DNA of 64,000 bases from DATLLJ01 sp965229885 (GTDB lineage: Bacteria > Acidobacteriota > Vicinamibacteria > Vicinamibacterales > CAVVIG01), in NCBI GenBank assembly GCA_965229885.1, contig CBDDJX010000003.1, positions 1,116,001 to 1,180,000 on the forward strand. The letters run 5' to 3'. Position numbers and translations under genes: made by a program. Below the pieces are notes generated by a model. It did not search any database and was not told the origin of the DNA. It saw only the letters and a program-made list of their open reading frames with translations. Below are positions 51,329-59,817 of this stretch, piece by piece; positions within the stretch are counted from its first letter, which is position 1, and each line of letters begins with the position of its first letter.

Positions 51329-54067
51329 ATGCGCACGCGTTTGTCTCTTGTCGCGCTCTGGCTGGCGATGATCGTGGCCCCCGTTGCGGCGGCCGCGCAG
51401 CAGCCGGGGACTGCGCCGCCAGGACCCGGGCAAGACGGACCCGCGATGCCGCCCGTGACCGTCTGCGGCCAGCAGCGCGCGCCGCTGGCGCAGCCCCCGG
51501 CCGGTTCGCCGCCGGTGGTCCTCTTCATTGCGCCCTGCTTCGCTGCGCAGGGCGGGACCTCCGTGATCGAGCCGCAGACCTACGTCTATTACATCCAGCT
51601 GAAGACGAGCCAGCCGTCACAGGGCATCTGGATTCCCTACGACGATGGCAGCGAGCAGATCATTCACGACGATTTCAAGCGGCTGCTGGCCACGAACTTC
51701 CTCGACAACCTGTCCATCGAGATCGCACCCGATTACGTCTTCCCCAACGGCGCGATCGGGAAGATCGTCCTGTACAACATGGAGGAGCGGCAGCGCATCA
51801 AGATCGGCCCGGACTTTTTCGGGAGCAAGAAGCTCGAGCTGTCGGAGATCGACGAAGCGCTCAGGGAGCAGAACGCCGAAATCCGGCTCGACACGTTCAT
51901 CGACCCGGGGCTGGTGCGCAAGGTCGAGGGCATCGTCCGCGACATGATGAAGGGCAAGGGGTTCACGGACGCGGAGGTGACGCACGACATCAAGGAAGTC
52001 GCCGGCGGGCCCAAGCTGGTGCACCTCATCTTCAACATCAACGAAGGCCCAAGCGTCAAGATTCGCAAGATTGATTTCATCGGCAACACCGCCATCAGCG
52101 ACGGCAGGCTGAAGCGTCAGATGAAGGCCACGGAGGAGCAATGGTTCTTGTCGTTCATCACCGGGAGTGGCACGTATCAGGAGACAAAGTTCGACGACGA
52201 CGCCGGGAGGATCGTGGAGCTCTACCAGAACCGCGGGTACATCAAGGCGAACGTCGGCGTACCGGAAGCCAAAGTGGTCGACGAGTCGAAGGACAAGAAG
52301 ACGCGGTGGATTGAGCTCCGGATTCCAGTGACGGAAGGGCCGCGCTACAGAGTGGGGACCTTCGACTTCTCGGGCAACACGGTCGTGAAGACCGAGGCAC
52401 TGAAGCCGGTGTTCGGTTTCAAAGAGGGCGACTACTACAGCCTGGAGAAGGTGCGTAAGGGCCTCGACAAGGCTCGCGAAGGGTACGGCGTCGGCGGGTA
52501 CTTCGAATTCACCGGTTTCCCCGACTACAAGTTCCGGGACGAGCCGGATCCTGCCGACGCGGCGGTGCCAGACGCGCTCAAGGCGGCCGCGTCATCGACT
52601 CCCGGGACTCCCGGCGCGACTGGCCCGGCGATCGTTGACGTGACGATGCGGTTTATCGAAGGGGAGAAGTACTTCATCAAGCGCATCACGTTTGTCGGCA
52701 ATTCCACGACGCGCGACAACGTCATCCGCCGCGAGCTGCAACTCCGCGAAAACGGGGTCTTCGATACCGAGGCGTTGAAATCCAGCGTCCGGCGGATCAA
52801 TCAGCTCGGATACTTCAAGGCGCTCGAGGTCGGCAGGGACATCGCCGTCGACAAGACGCCCGGCGCGACGAACCAGGTCGACGTCAAGCTGAGGCTCGAG
52901 GAGCAGAACCGCAACCAGATCAGCTTTGGCGCGGGCATCTCCGAGTTCGAGGGCTTCTTCGGCCAGGCTTCATTTCAGACGGCCAACTTCCTCGGCCGTG
53001 GCGAAAGCCTGACGCTATCGCTTTCGGCCGGCTCCCGTGCGAAGAACTACGCGGTGGCCTTCGTCGAACCGTTCCTGTTCGACCGGAACGTGACCGCCAG
53101 CATCAATGTGTTCAGGAGCGAGGTGCGCTACATCAGCCAGTTCACGCAGCGTTCCACCGGCACCGTCGTGGGACTCGGATTTCCGCTCGGTGGCTTTACG
53201 CGGCTGTTCACCAACTACAGCTTCGAGCGCATCCGGGTGACTGAAGTCGCCGCGGCGTACACCGACCCGCTGGTGCTGGCGCGCAACCCTTTTCTTCGAG
53301 AGTCGCTGCTCATCGGCGCCAATGGCGAGCGGACCATCAGCAAGATCACGCCGAGCATCGTGCACAACACGGTCGATCAGCCGATCTTCGCGAATCAGGG
53401 CGTGCGGTACACGGCGTCGATCGATCTCGCCGGTCTGGGCGGCAACACCAGCTTCTACAAACCGTCGCTCGAAGGGATCTGGTACTGGAAACAGAACGGG
53501 CGGATGTCGCTCGGCATGCGCGCGCGCAGCGCGTACATTCATTCGGCCGCGAACTCCGCGGCTCTGCCGATCTACCAGAGGATCCATCTCGGCGGCGAAT
53601 ATTCCGTCCGCGGGTTCGATCTCCGGAGCATCGGTCCGCAGGACCCGCTTACGGGCCTGATGCTCGGCGGCAATAAAGACCTGCTGTTCAACGTCGAGCA
53701 AAATTTCAACATCAAGAGCCAACTGCGGGTGATCCTGTTCTACGATGCCGGGCAGGTGCAGGATGTGGGACGGTATTTCGCGTTCAAGGAAACGATTGTC
53801 CGCCGCGTGCTTCCACCCAACACGCAGGTGCTCTTCGATCCGAACGCCGGGTCAACGCTCACTCCAGTCGGCGACGTCGTCGCGACTGAGGTCAGCGCCT
53901 TCAAGACCTCGACCGGAGTCGAGGTGCGGCTCTTCATGCCGGTCGTCAACGTGCCGTTCCGGCTCATCTTCGCGTACAACCCGCAACGTGCGGGCGTGCT
54001 AAGGACCAACACCCTGCAGCCCCAGAAGGCGTTTCAATTCCGCTTTGCGGTCGGCACGACGTTCTGA
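51329..54067 (+). CDS. bamA: Outer-membrane protein assembly factor BamA
   Basis: 912 residues. A signal peptide (LSLVALWLAMIVAPVAAAA) is followed by a low-complexity proline-rich stretch and five POTRA domains (e.g. VKIRKIDFIGNTAISDGRLK; YFIKRITFVGNSTTRDNVIR). The C-terminal Omp85 barrel contains GGEYSVRGFDLRSIGP, the conserved VRGF/lid-lock motif, and ends in RFAVGTTF. It inserts barrel proteins. ATG 51329 gives the signal peptide. The POTRA-barrel organisation and skp downstream match the usual bamA-skp-fabZ-lpxA order. Confidence 0.94.
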   Translation: MRTRLSLVALWLAMIVAPVAAAAQQPGTAPPGPGQDGPAMPPVTVCGQQRAPLAQPPAGSPPVVLFIAPCFAAQGGTSVIEPQTYVYYIQLKTSQPSQGIWIPYDDGSEQIIHDDFKRLLATNFLDNLSIEIAPDYVFPNGAIGKIVLYNMEERQRIKIGPDFFGSKKLELSEIDEALREQNAEIRLDTFIDPGLVRKVEGIVRDMMKGKGFTDAEVTHDIKEVAGGPKLVHLIFNINEGPSVKIRKIDFIGNTAISDGRLKRQMKATEEQWFLSFITGSGTYQETKFDDDAGRIVELYQNRGYIKANVGVPEAKVVDESKDKKTRWIELRIPVTEGPRYRVGTFDFSGNTVVKTEALKPVFGFKEGDYYSLEKVRKGLDKAREGYGVGGYFEFTGFPDYKFRDEPDPADAAVPDALKAAASSTPGTPGATGPAIVDVTMRFIEGEKYFIKRITFVGNSTTRDNVIRRELQLRENGVFDTEALKSSVRRINQLGYFKALEVGRDIAVDKTPGATNQVDVKLRLEEQNRNQISFGAGISEFEGFFGQASFQTANFLGRGESLTLSLSAGSRAKNYAVAFVEPFLFDRNVTASINVFRSEVRYISQFTQRSTGTVVGLGFPLGGFTRLFTNYSFERIRVTEVAAAYTDPLVLARNPFLRESLLIGANGERTISKITPSIVHNTVDQPIFANQGVRYTASIDLAGLGGNTSFYKPSLEGIWYWKQNGRMSLGMRARSAYIHSAANSAALPIYQRIHLGGEYSVRGFDLRSIGPQDPLTGLMLGGNKDLLFNVEQNFNIKSQLRVILFYDAGQVQDVGRYFAFKETIVRRVLPPNTQVLFDPNAGSTLTPVGDVVATEVSAFKTSTGVEVRLFMPVVNVPFRLIFAYNPQRAGVLRTNTLQPQKAFQFRFAVGTTF

Positions 54068-54089
54068 CGCGTCGCTTCCAAGGACAAGC

Positions 54090-54509
54090 ATGCACCGATT
54101 CTTCCCTCGTGTGATTCTCGTCGTGGCGCTGTCGCTCCTCGTGACCGGCTGCGGCGACAACCCCAGCACCGTGGCGCCCGAGCCGACGGCAGGGACCGTC
54201 ACGAATACCTACAGCGGCATCCTGACGAAGAACGGCGCCTTCACCCATCCGTTCACCGTGACGGGAATTGGCGGAATTTCCGCCCAGTTGGTGTCGCTGG
54301 CACCGGATAGCATCGTGCCGGTCGGCATGGGGATAGGCACCTGGAACGGCTCGAGTTGTCAGATCGTGCTCGCCAACGATGTAACGATTCAGGGGTCCGT
54401 GGTGGTCGGCGAGGCGTCGGCGCCCGGCGATTTCTGCGTGCGCATTTACGATGCCGCCGGCACCGTCTCCGAACCGCGGACGTACACTGTGGAGGTGACG
54501 CACCGGTAG
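54090..54509 (+). CDS. Lipoprotein of unknown function
   Basis: A 139-residue protein with a lipobox (VALSLLVTGCGDNPST) at Cys22. The rest is a beta-rich single domain (TVTNTYSGILTKNGAFTHPF; GTWNGSSCQIVLANDVTIQG). The SGILTKNG pattern is common in small acidobacterial lipoproteins with Ig-like or pre-peptidase-like folds. It lies between bamA and skp, so it could be an outer-membrane accessory, but this is only positional. Confidence 0.7.
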   Translation: MHRFFPRVILVVALSLLVTGCGDNPSTVAPEPTAGTVTNTYSGILTKNGAFTHPFTVTGIGGISAQLVSLAPDSIVPVGMGIGTWNGSSCQIVLANDVTIQGSVVVGEASAPGDFCVRIYDAAGTVSEPRTYTVEVTHR

Positions 54510-54589
54510 CCACCGGCGCGATCTGGTGTAACATCAGGGGCTTCCCCGCGGCCGATGTCGTCGAGGTCTCTACGAAAGGATTTTCCGCA

Positions 54590-55276
54590 ATGAGAAGCGT
54601 TGTCATGGTCCGGTTGGTGCTATTGGTGGCGTTCGTGTTGACCGCCGCCACAGCCTTTGCGCAGGCCGCGGCGCCCCAGCCAGCCGCGCAGCCGCCGGCA
54701 CAAGCCGCCCCGCCGCAGCCGCCGGCACAAGCCGCCCCGCCGCAGCCGCCGGCCGTGTTTCCCCAGGGCGCGAAACTCGGCTTTGTGAACCTGCAGCAGA
54801 TTGCGCAGATCTCCGTCGAGGGCAAGGCCTCGACGGTCAAAGTTCAGGCGCTCGTCGCCAAGAAGCAGGCCGAGGCGCTGGCGAAGGCCAAGCAACTGCA
54901 GGACAAGCAGGACAAGCTCCAGCAAAGCGGCGCGCTCATGAACGACGTCGCCCGCACGCAGCTCGAGAAAGAGATCGAGAAAGACAAGGTGGATCTGCAA
55001 CGCTTCGAGCAGGACGCGCAGGGCGAAGTCACCGAGCTGCAGATGCAGCTTCAGGGCGTCTTTCAGGAGAAGCTGTTCCCGGTTCTCAACGAGATAGTCC
55101 AGGCCATGGGGCTGCACATGCTCTTGAGCGCGGCGGATAGCGGCATCCTTGCGGCTGATCGAGGTGTCGATCTGACGCTCGAAGCCATCAAGCGTTTCGA
55201 CGCGGCGAGCGCGTCGCCAGCGGCCCCGGCTGCTGCACCTGCCGCGGCACCGGCCGCGCCAGCGCCCAAACCGTAG
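54590..55276 (+). CDS. skp: OmpH/Skp-family periplasmic chaperone
   Basis: A 228-residue protein with a signal peptide (LVLLVAFVLTAATAFA). After two perfect 9-residue PAQAAPPQP tandem repeats (27-bp DNA repeat near 54696-54750), KLGFVNLQQIAQISVEGKAS opens the Skp domain. A long coiled coil (VAKKQAEALAKAKQLQDKQD...) follows, then NEIVQAMGLHMLLSAADSGI. It escorts unfolded barrel proteins to BamA. The C-terminal Ala/Pro tail is unusual. Confidence 0.88.
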   Translation: MRSVVMVRLVLLVAFVLTAATAFAQAAAPQPAAQPPAQAAPPQPPAQAAPPQPPAVFPQGAKLGFVNLQQIAQISVEGKASTVKVQALVAKKQAEALAKAKQLQDKQDKLQQSGALMNDVARTQLEKEIEKDKVDLQRFEQDAQGEVTELQMQLQGVFQEKLFPVLNEIVQAMGLHMLLSAADSGILAADRGVDLTLEAIKRFDAASASPAAPAAAPAAAPAAPAPKP

Positions 55277-55281
55277 AGGGC

Positions 55282-56532
55282 GTGATCAACATCCCCATTC
55301 TCCTGGACCGGCTGTGCTACCGGTATCCGTCGCTGCTTGTCGACGCGATTACCGAGTACGAGCCGGGCTGCCGTCTCGTGGCCGTCAAGAACGTCACCGT
55401 CAACGAAGAATTCTTTCAGGGGCACTTCCCAGGCGCACCGACGTTGCCTGGCGTGTTGATGCTCGAATCGCTGTCCCAGGTGGCGGCGATTCTGCTGCTG
55501 CAGCGCGATGGGGCGCCGCCCGACACCCGCGTCTACCTGCGCAGCGTGAACGACGCGAAGTTCCGCCGGCAGGTTGTGCCTGGCGATCGGCTGCGGCTGG
55601 AGGTCTCGATCGGCCGCCGGCGCGCCTCGCTCGCCCGCGCGAAGGCCGTCGCGTACGTCGGCGATTACATCGTGGCCGAAGCCGAGTTGCTGCTGGGGCT
55701 GGTCCGGGACCGCACCGACATCGATCCGACCGCCATCGTCCATCCGCAGGCGCACATCGGCGCGGGGACGACGATCGGTCCGCTCGCCGTGATTGGCGCC
55801 AAAGTCCGCCTCGGTGCGAACTGCCGGGTGGGTGCGTCGGCGGTCGTCGACGGCTGGACCGACATCGACGACGGCACGGAGATTTTCCCCTTCGCATCGA
55901 TCGGTCTGATCCCGCAGGATCTCAAGTTCAAAGGCGAGGAGACGCGGCTGGTCATCGGACGCAACAACATCTTCCGCGAGTTCGTGACCATCCATCGCGG
56001 CACGCGCGGCGGGGGCGGCGTGACGACGATCGGCGACCGGAACGTCTTCATGGCCTACGTGCACGTCGCGCACGACTGCCACGTCGGGAACGATACGCTC
56101 TTCGGCAATATGGCGACGCTCGGCGGCCACGTCGCCGTGGAGGACTTCGCCAACGTCAGCGCGGGATCGGGCGTCCACCAGTTCTGTCGCGTGGGGCGTC
56201 ACGCCTTCATCGGCGGCTACTCGGTGGTGACGAAGGACGCGCTGCCTTTTGCGCGGACGATCGGCAGCCGGCCGGCGCGGATCTTCGGCGCGAACACCAT
56301 CGGCCTGATGCGCCGAGGCGTGCCGCCAGATGTGATCGAGAAGCTGAAGGGGTCGTTCCGGTATCTCCTGCAGTCGAAGCTGAACACGACGAAGGCGATG
56401 CAGCAGATCAAGCGCGACCGATCGCTCGCGTGCCCGGAGGTCGGATACCTCCTCGATTTCATCAGTACCTCCCAGCGCGGCGTCATCGTGCGCCGCGCCA
56501 CGCGGCGCGCGGAAGTCCTGGCTGACGAGTAA
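55282..56532 (+). CDS. FabZ-LpxA fusion (3-hydroxyacyl-ACP dehydratase + UDP-GlcNAc acyltransferase)
   Basis: 416 residues from GTG 55282. Residues 1-145 form a hotdog dehydratase with the catalytic histidine and glutamate in FFQGHFPGAPTLPGVLMLES. Residues 150-416 are a left-handed beta-helix acyltransferase with hexapeptide repeats; the catalytic His is in YVHVAHDCHVGN and the C-terminal helices include VIEKLKGSFRYLL. In most bacteria fabZ and lpxA are separate adjacent genes. The fusion joins fatty acid elongation with the first step of lipid A synthesis. Confidence 0.92.
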   Translation: MINIPILLDRLCYRYPSLLVDAITEYEPGCRLVAVKNVTVNEEFFQGHFPGAPTLPGVLMLESLSQVAAILLLQRDGAPPDTRVYLRSVNDAKFRRQVVPGDRLRLEVSIGRRRASLARAKAVAYVGDYIVAEAELLLGLVRDRTDIDPTAIVHPQAHIGAGTTIGPLAVIGAKVRLGANCRVGASAVVDGWTDIDDGTEIFPFASIGLIPQDLKFKGEETRLVIGRNNIFREFVTIHRGTRGGGGVTTIGDRNVFMAYVHVAHDCHVGNDTLFGNMATLGGHVAVEDFANVSAGSGVHQFCRVGRHAFIGGYSVVTKDALPFARTIGSRPARIFGANTIGLMRRGVPPDVIEKLKGSFRYLLQSKLNTTKAMQQIKRDRSLACPEVGYLLDFISTSQRGVIVRRATRRAEVLADE

Positions 56533-56537
56533 TCCCA

Positions 56538-57356
56538 TTGCGCCTGGGTCTGATCGCCGGGAACGGTCGTTTTCCATTCCTCGTCCTCGAGGCTGCCAGG
56601 GCCCAGGGGCACGACGTCACCATCATCGCCGCCAAGGAGGAAACGTTCCCAGAGCTCAACGAGGCGGCGGCCAGACTCAACAGCGACATCCGCTGGATCT
56701 CGCTCGGGCAGCTCGGGACGTGCATCAAGGTGCTGCAGCAGGCCGGCGTCACGCGGGCCGTCATGGCGGGCCAGGTGAAGCACGCGAGAATATTTTCGTC
56801 TGGCATCATTCCAGACACGACCCTGCTTTCCGTTCTGACGAAACCGCGGTGGAGGAATACAGACGGTCTCATCGGCGCGATTGCGGCGGTACTGCGCGAC
56901 CACGGCATCGAGCTCATCGATTCCACCTCGTTCATCACGCCGCTGCTCGCTAATCCGGGTGTGCTGACGAATCGATCGCCCAACGAGGAGGAGCAGAAGG
57001 ATTTCGAGTTCGGCTATCGCATGGCGGACGCCATCGCGGCCCTTGACATCGGGCAAGCGGTCGCCGTGAAGCATCAGGCGGTCGTGGCCGTCGAAGCGAT
57101 GGAAGGCACCGACGACGTGATCGGGCGCGCCGGCTCCCTGGCCGGCCTGGGCGTACGCATCGTCAAGGTCGCGAAGCCGAAACAGGACATGCGGTTCGAC
57201 GTGCCGGTGGTCGGCTTGGCCACGATTCAGGCGATGCGCATGGCGGGCGCTTCGGCGCTGTCGGTTGATGCGGGGAAGACACTCGTGCTCGATGGAGACG
57301 CAGTCCGTGCCTCGGCAGATGAGGCAGGTATCTGCATCGTCGGCCGCACGGTATGA
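56538..57356 (+). CDS. lpxI: UDP-2,3-diacylglucosamine pyrophosphatase LpxI
   Basis: A 272-residue protein of the LpxI (formerly DUF1009) family, which hydrolyses UDP-diacylglucosamine to lipid X in organisms without LpxH. LRLGLIAGNGRFPFLVLEA is reduced to LGLIAGNGRFPFL at the start; GQVKHARIFSSGIIPDTTLL and AVKHQAVVAVEAMEGTDDVI, with PKQDMRFDVPVVGLATIQAM, are characteristic. TTG start at 56538, 5 bp after the fusion gene's stop. The lpxI stop overlaps the next gene's ATG. Confidence 0.92.
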   Translation: MRLGLIAGNGRFPFLVLEAARAQGHDVTIIAAKEETFPELNEAAARLNSDIRWISLGQLGTCIKVLQQAGVTRAVMAGQVKHARIFSSGIIPDTTLLSVLTKPRWRNTDGLIGAIAAVLRDHGIELIDSTSFITPLLANPGVLTNRSPNEEEQKDFEFGYRMADAIAALDIGQAVAVKHQAVVAVEAMEGTDDVIGRAGSLAGLGVRIVKVAKPKQDMRFDVPVVGLATIQAMRMAGASALSVDAGKTLVLDGDAVRASADEAGICIVGRTV

Positions 57357-58306
57357 TGGTACGGATCGCTGTGGTCGGCGTCGGTTGTCTCGGGCGCCAC
57401 CATGCGCGGATTCTGGCCTCGCTGCCTGGTGCTGAGCTCGTGGCAGTCGTCGACACCAACGCCGTGCGCGCCCACGAGGTGGCGGCCGCGGGCGGGACGC
57501 GTCCTCTGACCGATTACCGCGAGCTGTTAGGAAAAGTCGACGCCGTGACACTCGCGGTTCCGACCGATCTGCATCGTGAGATCGCGCTGCCGTTTCTCGC
57601 TGCCGGCGTGCACGTGCTGGTCGAGAAACCGATGGCGCGCAGTCTCGGCGAAGCGGATGATATGATTCAGGCGGCCGCGAAGGGCGGCGCGGTCCTCGCC
57701 GTGGGCCAGACCGAGCGGTTCAATCCGGCCGTCGTCGCGGCGCGTCCGCTCTTGAGTGATCCGCGGTTCATCGAAGTCCATCGCCTCGGCACGTTCCCCG
57801 AACGGAGTCTCGATATCGACGTCGTCTTCGATCTGATGATTCACGATGTCGACATCGTCCTGTCGCTCGTCAAATCGGAAGTCGAGGCGATCGAAGCGGT
57901 CGGGGTGCCGGTGCTGACCGGACGCGTCGATATCGCTAACGCGCGCCTCAAGTTCAGCAATGGCTGCATCGCGAACCTCACAGCGAGTCGCATCAGCCGC
58001 GACCGTGTGCGGAAGGTCCGCTTCTTTCAGCCGATGGCGTACATATCGATCGACTACGCGGCCCAGAAGCTGGAAGTGTTCAGGCTGGTCAAAGGGGAGG
58101 GGCCGGTGCCGGCAATCGAAGGCGGCGAGGTGCCGGTCGAGAACGAAGAGCCGCTCAAGCGCGAGCTCGCTGATTTCGTCGGAGCGATCGGCACGCGCCG
58201 CTCCCCGATGGTGACCGGCGAGGATGGCCGCCGGGCGCTGGCGCTGGCGCAGCGGATCGCGGATAAGATGACCACGGAAATGCAACCACGAAAACGGCAG
58301 GACTGA
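57353..58306 (+). CDS. Gfo/Idh/MocA-family oxidoreductase (possible GnnA-like)
   Basis: A 317-residue NAD-dependent sugar dehydrogenase. The N-terminal Rossmann motif is VGVGCLGRHHARILASLPGA; VLVEKPMARSLGEADDMIQ contains the catalytic EKP; DLMIHDVDIVLSLVKSEVE supplies the conserved histidine. Its position behind lpxA and lpxI suggests action on a UDP-amino sugar, as GnnA does when oxidising UDP-GlcNAc for GlcNAc3N-type lipid A; the partner aminotransferase gnnB was not seen. The last residues RQD and stop come from R1 repeat copy C. Confidence 0.75.
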   Translation: MMVRIAVVGVGCLGRHHARILASLPGAELVAVVDTNAVRAHEVAAAGGTRPLTDYRELLGKVDAVTLAVPTDLHREIALPFLAAGVHVLVEKPMARSLGEADDMIQAAAKGGAVLAVGQTERFNPAVVAARPLLSDPRFIEVHRLGTFPERSLDIDVVFDLMIHDVDIVLSLVKSEVEAIEAVGVPVLTGRVDIANARLKFSNGCIANLTASRISRDRVRKVRFFQPMAYISIDYAAQKLEVFRLVKGEGPVPAIEGGEVPVENEEPLKRELADFVGAIGTRRSPMVTGEDGRRALALAQRIADKMTTEMQPRKRQD

Positions 58307-58316
58307 AGACCTGCCG
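58295..58316. repeat. Palindromic repeat family R1, copy C (half element)
   Basis: CGGCAGGACTGAAGACCTGC followed by CG. One half-palindrome of the R1 type, at the 3' end of the oxidoreductase gene, whose TGA stop lies inside it. Just upstream is CAACCACGAA, as in the 47494 repeat. Confidence 0.7.
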
Positions 58317-58331
58317 GTGGCTGCCACTTAT

Positions 58332-59774
58332 ATGTATTCACACCTCGACGACTTCATCGCCGACCTGGAACGCCGCAAGCTGCTGGCCCGTGTCGCCGAA
58401 CCCGTCAGCCCGAACCTCGAAATCGCTGCCGTCATCGATCGTGCGTGCAAGTTGCCCGACGGCGGCCCGGCGCTTCTGTTCGAACAGCCGGCCGGCTTTG
58501 ACATTCCCGTTGCGGCGAATCTGTACGGGTCGATGGAGCGCATGTGTCTGGCGCTCGGCGTGAAGACCCTTGACGATCTGGCCAAAGAGATCGAGCAGCT
58601 CATGATGCCCCAGATGCCCGAAGGGATCATGGATGCGCTCAAGATGCTGCCCATGGTCGGGCGGCTCCGCGATCTGATGCCCAAGACGGTAAGGGACGCG
58701 CCGTGCCAGGAGATCGTGCAGCGTGACGGCACGCTCGACGAGCTGCCCATCCTGACCTGCTGGCCCGAAGACGGCGGTCCCTTTATCACGCTTCCGCTCG
58801 TGTTCACGAAGGATCCGGAGACCGGCGCACGCAACATCGGCACGTATCGCATGCAAGTGTTCGACCGACGGACGACGGGGATGCACTGGCAGCGGCACAA
58901 GGGTGGCGCCCAGCATCACCGTGTGGCGGAGAGGCTCGGCAAGCGGCTCGACGTCGCCGTGGCTCTCGGTCCCGAACCCGTGCTCCCGTACTGCGCGACG
59001 GCGCCGATGCCCGAAGGGCTCGACGAGCTGCTGCTCGCTGGATTTCTGGCGCGGCGCCGGATTGAGCTCGTGAAGTGCGTGACGGTCGATCTCGAAGTGC
59101 CGGCAAGCTCGCACATCGTGCTCGAAGGGTATGTGGAGCCTGGGGAGCGCCGCCGCGAGGGTCCGTTTGGCGACCACACGGGCCTGTATTCCCAACCCGA
59201 TGACTACCCCGTCTTTCATCTCACCTGCGTCACCCGCCGCAAGCGCCCGACGTACCTGACGACGGTCGTGGGCGTGCCGCCGATGGAGGACTACTACCTC
59301 GGCCTGGCGAGCGAGCGGATCTTCCTGCCGATCATCCGCAAGACGCTGCCGGAAATCGTCGACATGCATTTCCCGGCTGAAGGCATTTTTCATAACCTGG
59401 TCATTGTGTCGATCGATAAACGGTTTCCCGGTCACGCGCGCAAGATCATGAACGCGTTCTGGGGGCTCGGCCAGCTCATGTTCTCAAAAACCATCATCGT
59501 CGTCGACAAAGACGTGAACGTACAGGACGTCAGCGAAGTGGCCTGGATCGTGGGGACACACATGGATCCGCTGCGCGACGTTCAGATGACGCGCGGTCCC
59601 GTGGACGATCTGGACGACGCCGCAGATCTGCCCGCGTACGGCGGAAAGATGGGCATCGACGCGACCCGCAAGTGGGCGTCGGAAGGGTATACGCGAACGT
59701 GGCCGACGAGGGTCAGGACGACGGAAGCTGCAGGTGCCCGCGCCGCAGACATCTGGTCCCGCCTACCCGTCTGA
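58332..59774 (+). CDS. UbiD-family decarboxylase (menaquinone, futalosine pathway)
   Basis: About 480 residues from ATG 58332 (a GTG at 58317 next to the repeat is less likely). UbiD enzymes use prenylated FMN to decarboxylate aromatic acids. The family E-x-x-x-R-E... region is visible as VEPGERRREGPFGDHTGLYS, with NIGTYRMQVFDRRTTGMHWQ and KRFPGHARKIMNAFWGLGQL. Its position at the head of the mqn genes fits decarboxylation of a dihydroxynaphthoate intermediate (MqnL role) before or after prenylation by the UbiA-type gene at 63904. Confidence 0.87.
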   Translation: MYSHLDDFIADLERRKLLARVAEPVSPNLEIAAVIDRACKLPDGGPALLFEQPAGFDIPVAANLYGSMERMCLALGVKTLDDLAKEIEQLMMPQMPEGIMDALKMLPMVGRLRDLMPKTVRDAPCQEIVQRDGTLDELPILTCWPEDGGPFITLPLVFTKDPETGARNIGTYRMQVFDRRTTGMHWQRHKGGAQHHRVAERLGKRLDVAVALGPEPVLPYCATAPMPEGLDELLLAGFLARRRIELVKCVTVDLEVPASSHIVLEGYVEPGERRREGPFGDHTGLYSQPDDYPVFHLTCVTRRKRPTYLTTVVGVPPMEDYYLGLASERIFLPIIRKTLPEIVDMHFPAEGIFHNLVIVSIDKRFPGHARKIMNAFWGLGQLMFSKTIIVVDKDVNVQDVSEVAWIVGTHMDPLRDVQMTRGPVDDLDDAADLPAYGGKMGIDATRKWASEGYTRTWPTRVRTTEAAGARAADIWSRLPV

Positions 59775-59817
59775 TATGATCACCGGCCTGAGCGCCTGGG
59801 GCTCTCCGCTTAAGTAG

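Noticed and set aside
58317..58331. GTG 58317 as the ubiD start
   Set aside because: It abuts repeat copy C and adds five residues. ATG 58332 gives the typical family N-terminus.
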